Source: Candidatus Paracaedibacteraceae bacterium (GTDB taxonomy: Bacteria; Pseudomonadota; Alphaproteobacteria; Paracaedibacterales; Paracaedibacteraceae). From it: a stretch of 64,000 bases of DNA. Location of the stretch: NCBI GenBank assembly GCA_019636035.1, contig JAHBYI010000002.1:1-64000 (forward strand), written 5' to 3'. The notes under the pieces are model-generated. The model was not told the origin of the DNA. It ran no database searches and saw nothing but the letters and a program-made list of their open reading frames with translations. Made by a program: the position numbers and the translations under genes. This document shows, piece after piece, positions 60,597 through 64,000 of this stretch. How positions within the stretch are numbered: position 1 is the stretch's first letter; each line of letters starts with the position of its first letter.

Positions 60597-61859
60597 TTAA
60601 TGTAGGGGGTGAAAAGATTTGTATCTCTGTCCTAAGAAATATATCGATGCCAGAGATACAATGGCACAACCAATGATCCACAGAGCCGGGCTTGTTGCAC
60701 CCCAGCTGTTAGCCATGGTTGCACAAATCATGGGGGATAGGCCACCAAATGTTGCATTGGCAATGTTGTACGTAATGGATACACCAGTATATCGATGTTC
60801 TGTTGGGAATAATTTTGAAATTAATGCTGATCTGGGGCCAAAACACATACCCAGGCTAATTGCAAATAAGGTGTGAAGTATTGCTATCAGGTAGAGATTA
60901 TGACTGGTTATTGTGTGTAATAGTGTTGGATAAGCAAGGGCAAGGCTTGTCATGTATCCCATATATAAGATCGGTTTCTGGCCAATTTTATCAGATAAAA
61001 AGGCACTGATAAAAGTGGCTGGCATCATCGCGGTTATGCTGATAAGGGGTAAAAGAGTCATGGCATAGCCGGGCAGGGCGTCTATTATGATTTGTTTTGG
61101 AAGATAAATCACAAGGAAGTAATAACCAGCTGAATTTATGGCTAAAAATGTTGTGGCGATGATGAAGAGCTTAGGCGATGCTGTAAACGCTATCTTGACC
61201 AGTGCGCCAAAAGCAAGTTTTTCTTTAGCAGGTTTAAATTCCGGTGTTTCAGTTAAATCACGACGTAGATAATAGCCTAAGATGCCAAAAATAATGCCGC
61301 CAAGGAAAGGTAGTCGCCACCCAAAACTCTTGAGGTTTTCATCGGATAGATAAACGGTTAAAAGCAGGGACGTTAATGAGGCAAGAATCATGCCAACAGA
61401 GCTGCCTAAATCTGCCCACGAGGCAAAATAAGCCGGTTTATCTTTGGGTGCATGTTCTATCAGATAAACGATAGAGCCACTGAACTCCCCCCCCAAAGAA
61501 ATCCCTTGAACCATACGGCATAATAATAACAATAAAGGGGCGATGACTCCAATTTGTTCATAGGTCGGAAGACAGCCGATAATAAAGGTCGGCATGGCCA
61601 TGAATGCAATTGAGAGCATGAGCCCGCTACGACGTCCGTACAGATCACCGATATGGCCACTTAAAATGGCACCAAAAGGACGGATGATAAAGCCGATGGC
61701 AAAGACAGCATAGGTCATCATCATACTTAAAAAAGGAGAGGACGACGGGAAAAATTGCTGCGAGATGATGTGGGTCATAAAGCCAAAAATGGCAAACTCA
61801 TACCATTCTAATAAATTCCCGGCAAAACAACTAAATAGGATTTTTTTTGAAGAGGTCAT
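60597..61859 (-). CDS. MFS transporter, metabolite:H+ symporter type
   Basis: A 420-residue 12-helix transporter of the major facilitator superfamily, MHS subgroup (ProP/KgtP/ShiA-like). The loop-2/3 motif GHIGDLYGRRSGLM and the repeat motif LSDKIGQKP in the second half are the MFS signature. The MVQGISLGGEFSG stretch (near 117) is characteristic of MHS proteins. It could import osmolytes, dicarboxylates or other host metabolites; the substrate is unknown. It is upstream of the glycosyltransferase gene. Confidence 0.9.
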   Translation of the reverse strand: MTSSKKILFSCFAGNLLEWYEFAIFGFMTHIISQQFFPSSSPFLSMMMTYAVFAIGFIIRPFGAILSGHIGDLYGRRSGLMLSIAFMAMPTFIIGCLPTYEQIGVIAPLLLLLCRMVQGISLGGEFSGSIVYLIEHAPKDKPAYFASWADLGSSVGMILASLTSLLLTVYLSDENLKSFGWRLPFLGGIIFGILGYYLRRDLTETPEFKPAKEKLAFGALVKIAFTASPKLFIIATTFLAINSAGYYFLVIYLPKQIIIDALPGYAMTLLPLISITAMMPATFISAFLSDKIGQKPILYMGYMTSLALAYPTLLHTITSHNLYLIAILHTLFAISLGMCFGPRSALISKLFPTEHRYTGVSITYNIANATFGGLSPMICATMANSWGATSPALWIIGCAIVSLASIYFLGQRYKSFHPLH

Positions 61860-62063
61860 CGATCGTTACGTCTGATTCTTACTTTTGAGTAAGAATACCA
61901 TATTTTTTAGGGATTTGAACATTTATCGTTATTTCATTTTTATGCTGTAATTTTGAATCAGGGTCATTGCTAGGAAAAAAATTCCTGTTGTTAACGGATT
62001 CTTTACAAAAGTAGGCATATTCTGACCATAGAATAGTAAAATTTTAAATAAAGGTCAGATAAA
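61860..62063. other. Spacer between MFS gene and fliF
   Basis: About 204 bases of divergent promoter region. Nothing structured beyond short AT-rich stretches is seen. The promoter of the flagellar operon should lie here, but I see no convincing sigma-54 or sigma-28 element. Confidence 0.5.
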
Positions 62064-63737
62064 TTGGACGGATTTTCACAAATACTCCGTAACCTTGGTC
62101 CTGTAAGGCTCGCTGCTATTGGCAGCGTGATGCTGGGCGTTATCGGATTCTTTATTTATCTTATGTCGCAAACATCAACCGGAAATATGACTGTATTGTA
62201 TTCTCAGCTTGAGCCGGCTGAGGCTTCTCGTGTTGTCCAAAAAATTGAATCAATGGGGATTCCTGTCACCGTGAGTGCGGATGGAACAACGATTAATGTC
62301 CCTGCTGAAAAAGTGGCTCGGCTTCGTATGGATGTGGCGCAAGAGGGGTTAATTTCGGGCGGAGCTGTTGGTTATGAAATATTCGATCGTGGTGATGTTC
62401 TCAGTACATCCGGGAGTATGATCGATATTAACAAACTGCGTGCTCTCGAAGGTGAGTTAACAAAATCAGTTAAGACAATTAAAGGTGTTGCGTCGGCTCG
62501 GGTGCATTTAGTTATTCCTAAGCGTGAGTTGTTTTCGAGGGATAAGGTTGACCCGTCAGCGTCGATTATGTTGAAAATGAGTGGGATGATGAAATTATCT
62601 GAACAACAGATTAAATCCATTCAATACCTTGTGGCATCGGCGGTGCCGAATCTTTCTGTGGATCGGATATCGATCATTGATGATAAGGGTAACCTTTTAG
62701 CCAAAGAATCAGACAGTGATAACAGTATTCAGCAGTTAACAGCACAACAAGAAGTAACGCATGCTTATGAAACAAAAGCAGCAAAACAGCTTGAGAGCTT
62801 GCTTGAGAAAACTCTTGGTCCGGGCAAGATTCGTGCGGAAATCTCAGCAGATATTGATTTTGACCAAGTGGTGATTAATTCAGAAAAATATGATCCGGAA
62901 GGTCAAGTGGTGCGCAGTGCTTCTAATAGTAAGGAAGATTCAACACAAAGCAGTAGTGATGCTAGTGTTTCTGTTGCTAATGCATTACCTGATGCCAATA
63001 ACAAAGCAACAGGTAGTAATGATAATCGTAGTAATCGTGCGGATGAAAATACCACCTATGAAATCTCACGCATTGTCGAAAACCACAAAAAGGAATCAGG
63101 CAATATTAAGTCCATGTCTGTTGCTGTGTTAGTTGACGGAACCTATACAAAGGACAAAGACGGTAAAGAAACGTATAAACCCCGCTCAAAAGAAGAAATT
63201 GATCAAATTACAACACTTGTGAAAACAGCGATTGGGTTTAAAGAAGAGCGTGGCGATAAGGTTGAAATTGTTAACATGCAATTTGCCAAGTCTGATTTTG
63301 AAGAAGCGGCTGTTCCGGAAAAGAACTCACTGATTCCGGCTATGGATATAACAAAAATTATTGAGTTGTTGGTTTTGGCTGCGGTTGGTGTCTTAATTTT
63401 GATTATGATTGTTCGTCCTGTTCTGTTACGTGTTATCGAATCAAGCGGCGTTGCCAACGAAGATAGCGAAGTTGCAGCACTTTTGGCCAATGCAAATGGT
63501 CGGGGGTATGCTCTGCCTGATTTTTCAAAACCCGAAGATGGACAGTATGATTTGATTTCCAACCTGGATGAAAATGAAGAGGATGATCTTTTGGATATCA
63601 CCAATATTGACGGTCGACTAAAAGCATCATCGTTGAAGAAAATCGGAGAAATTATCGATAAACACCCCGAAGAAGCCGTAACAATTATTAGAAACTGGAT
63701 GTATGACGAGCCATGGAAACAAGAAAAGACTACATAG
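62064..63737 (+). CDS. fliF: Flagellar MS-ring protein FliF
   Basis: The MS-ring (557 aa) on which the flagellar basal body is built. An N-terminal helix (AAIGSVMLGVIGFFIYLMS) and a C-terminal one (IIELLVLAAVGVLILIMIVRPVLL) border the ring domains with VYSQLEPAEASRVVQKIESMGIPV-type RBM repeats. The cytoplasmic tail (after about 460) should bind FliG. The start is TTG at 62064 with AAAGG about 10 bases before. Its last 25 bp overlap fliG. Confidence 0.94.
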   Translation: MDGFSQILRNLGPVRLAAIGSVMLGVIGFFIYLMSQTSTGNMTVLYSQLEPAEASRVVQKIESMGIPVTVSADGTTINVPAEKVARLRMDVAQEGLISGGAVGYEIFDRGDVLSTSGSMIDINKLRALEGELTKSVKTIKGVASARVHLVIPKRELFSRDKVDPSASIMLKMSGMMKLSEQQIKSIQYLVASAVPNLSVDRISIIDDKGNLLAKESDSDNSIQQLTAQQEVTHAYETKAAKQLESLLEKTLGPGKIRAEISADIDFDQVVINSEKYDPEGQVVRSASNSKEDSTQSSSDASVSVANALPDANNKATGSNDNRSNRADENTTYEISRIVENHKKESGNIKSMSVAVLVDGTYTKDKDGKETYKPRSKEEIDQITTLVKTAIGFKEERGDKVEIVNMQFAKSDFEEAAVPEKNSLIPAMDITKIIELLVLAAVGVLILIMIVRPVLLRVIESSGVANEDSEVAALLANANGRGYALPDFSKPEDGQYDLISNLDENEEDDLLDITNIDGRLKASSLKKIGEIIDKHPEEAVTIIRNWMYDEPWKQEKTT

Positions 63738-64000
63738 GACTATCAGGCGTCGAACGGGTTTCGTTGCTCCTCTTAGCTTTGGGAGACGAACAAGTTCAGC
63801 AGCTCTTTAAGCATCTCGATGAGGCCGAAATCAGAGAGATTGCCCTGACAATGACAGCTTTGGGGAAAGTCCCATCCAATGTTGTTGAGGTTATGTTTGG
63901 CGATTTCGTTGATCAACTCTCAACAACGGGTGCGCTGATTGGAACACCGGAAAGTACCAAGCGATTATTGACAAAGGCTTTGCCTCAGGAAAAAGTTTCC
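63713..64000 (+). CDS. fliG: Flagellar motor switch protein FliG, N-terminal part (cut by window end)
   Basis: Only the first 96 codons are present. The reading frame starts METRKDYIGLSGVER at 63713 inside the fliF 3' end and continues with the FliG N-terminal domain (VSLLLLALGDEQVQQLFKHLDEAEIREIALTM), which docks on the FliF tail. FliG forms the rotor switch ring with FliM and FliN. The overlap with fliF implies coupled translation. Confidence 0.9.
   Translation, partial: METRKDYIGLSGVERVSLLLLALGDEQVQQLFKHLDEAEIREIALTMTALGKVPSNVVEVMFGDFVDQLSTTGALIGTPESTKRLLTKALPQEKVS

Noticed and set aside
1..64000. CRISPR array, prophage, integrase or rRNA genes
   Set aside because: No regularly spaced repeats, phage structural genes, recombinase motifs or rRNA sequence were seen.

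Overview
The window looks like a chromosomal segment of a low-GC, host-associated alphaproteobacterium with a Gram-negative envelope and a flagellum. The gene orders era-recO, mraZ-rsmH-ftsL-ftsI, ctaB-(tiny membrane protein)-ctaG, efp-suhB and fliF-fliG, with bamA, rseP, lpxB, lolCD and cox11, support this. Secreted proteins with eukaryote-facing domains (an F-box protein, a DXD glycosyltransferase of the large-clostridial-toxin/Och1 type, a LicD-methyltransferase fusion) suggest an intracellular bacterium such as a protist or amoeba symbiont of the Holosporales type. That placement is inference.

Layout. 1-6.7 kb: a secreted protein of unknown function behind a 17-bp palindrome, a 2Fe-2S ferredoxin, a hydrolase, and a minus-strand chain thiZ-thiX-thiY-miaA-metallopeptidase with overlapping or touching genes. 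6.7-15.2 kb: era-recO, a zinc-ribbon protein, tRNA-Asn, a FadL-like porin, a DUF2147 protein, the division cluster with an array of MraZ boxes, and an orphan PemK/MazF toxin. 15.4-22.7 kb: LOG protein, secreted F-box protein, a TrmN6-like methyltransferase, polyprenyl diphosphate synthase, a LuxR-type regulator with an early in-frame amber codon, a secreted protein of unknown function, and two small proteins. 22.9-29.5 kb: tRNA-Thr, nrdAB behind a cobalamin riboswitch, trxB, ettA, then dispersed palindromic elements. 29.5-38.8 kb: rhodanese, glycosyltransferases, AMP nucleosidase, ftsY, class I aldolase, efp, suhB and a hipBA module with a visible operator. 38.8-54.4 kb: a small secreted protein, a Snf2 helicase, rseP-bamA-ffh, lolCD, heme/copper assembly genes, acs, pfk and plsY. 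54.4-64 kb: a DUF4143 ATPase with a palindromic leader, lpxB, two secreted glycan or phosphocholine-type enzymes, an MFS transporter, and fliF with the start of fliG.

Functional threads. Most genes are housekeeping: division, translation and secretion, envelope biogenesis, nucleotide metabolism. The unusual part is a scattered set of Sec-signal proteins (384-1421, 16062-17594, 20585-22009, 38839-39390, 57475-58932, 58954-60471). Three of them carry domains that need host components: SKP1 for an F-box, nucleotide sugar for the glycosyltransferase, and SAM plus CDP-choline-like donors for the LicD-methyltransferase fusion. The same perfect 17-bp palindrome lies upstream of the first secreted gene and upstream of the interrupted LuxR gene, which precedes another secreted gene, so a small regulon is possible. 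Control elements readable in the sequence include MraZ boxes, a cobalamin riboswitch on a class Ia ribonucleotide reductase, a HipB operator pair, and a leader that can pair with the thiZ ribosome-binding site.
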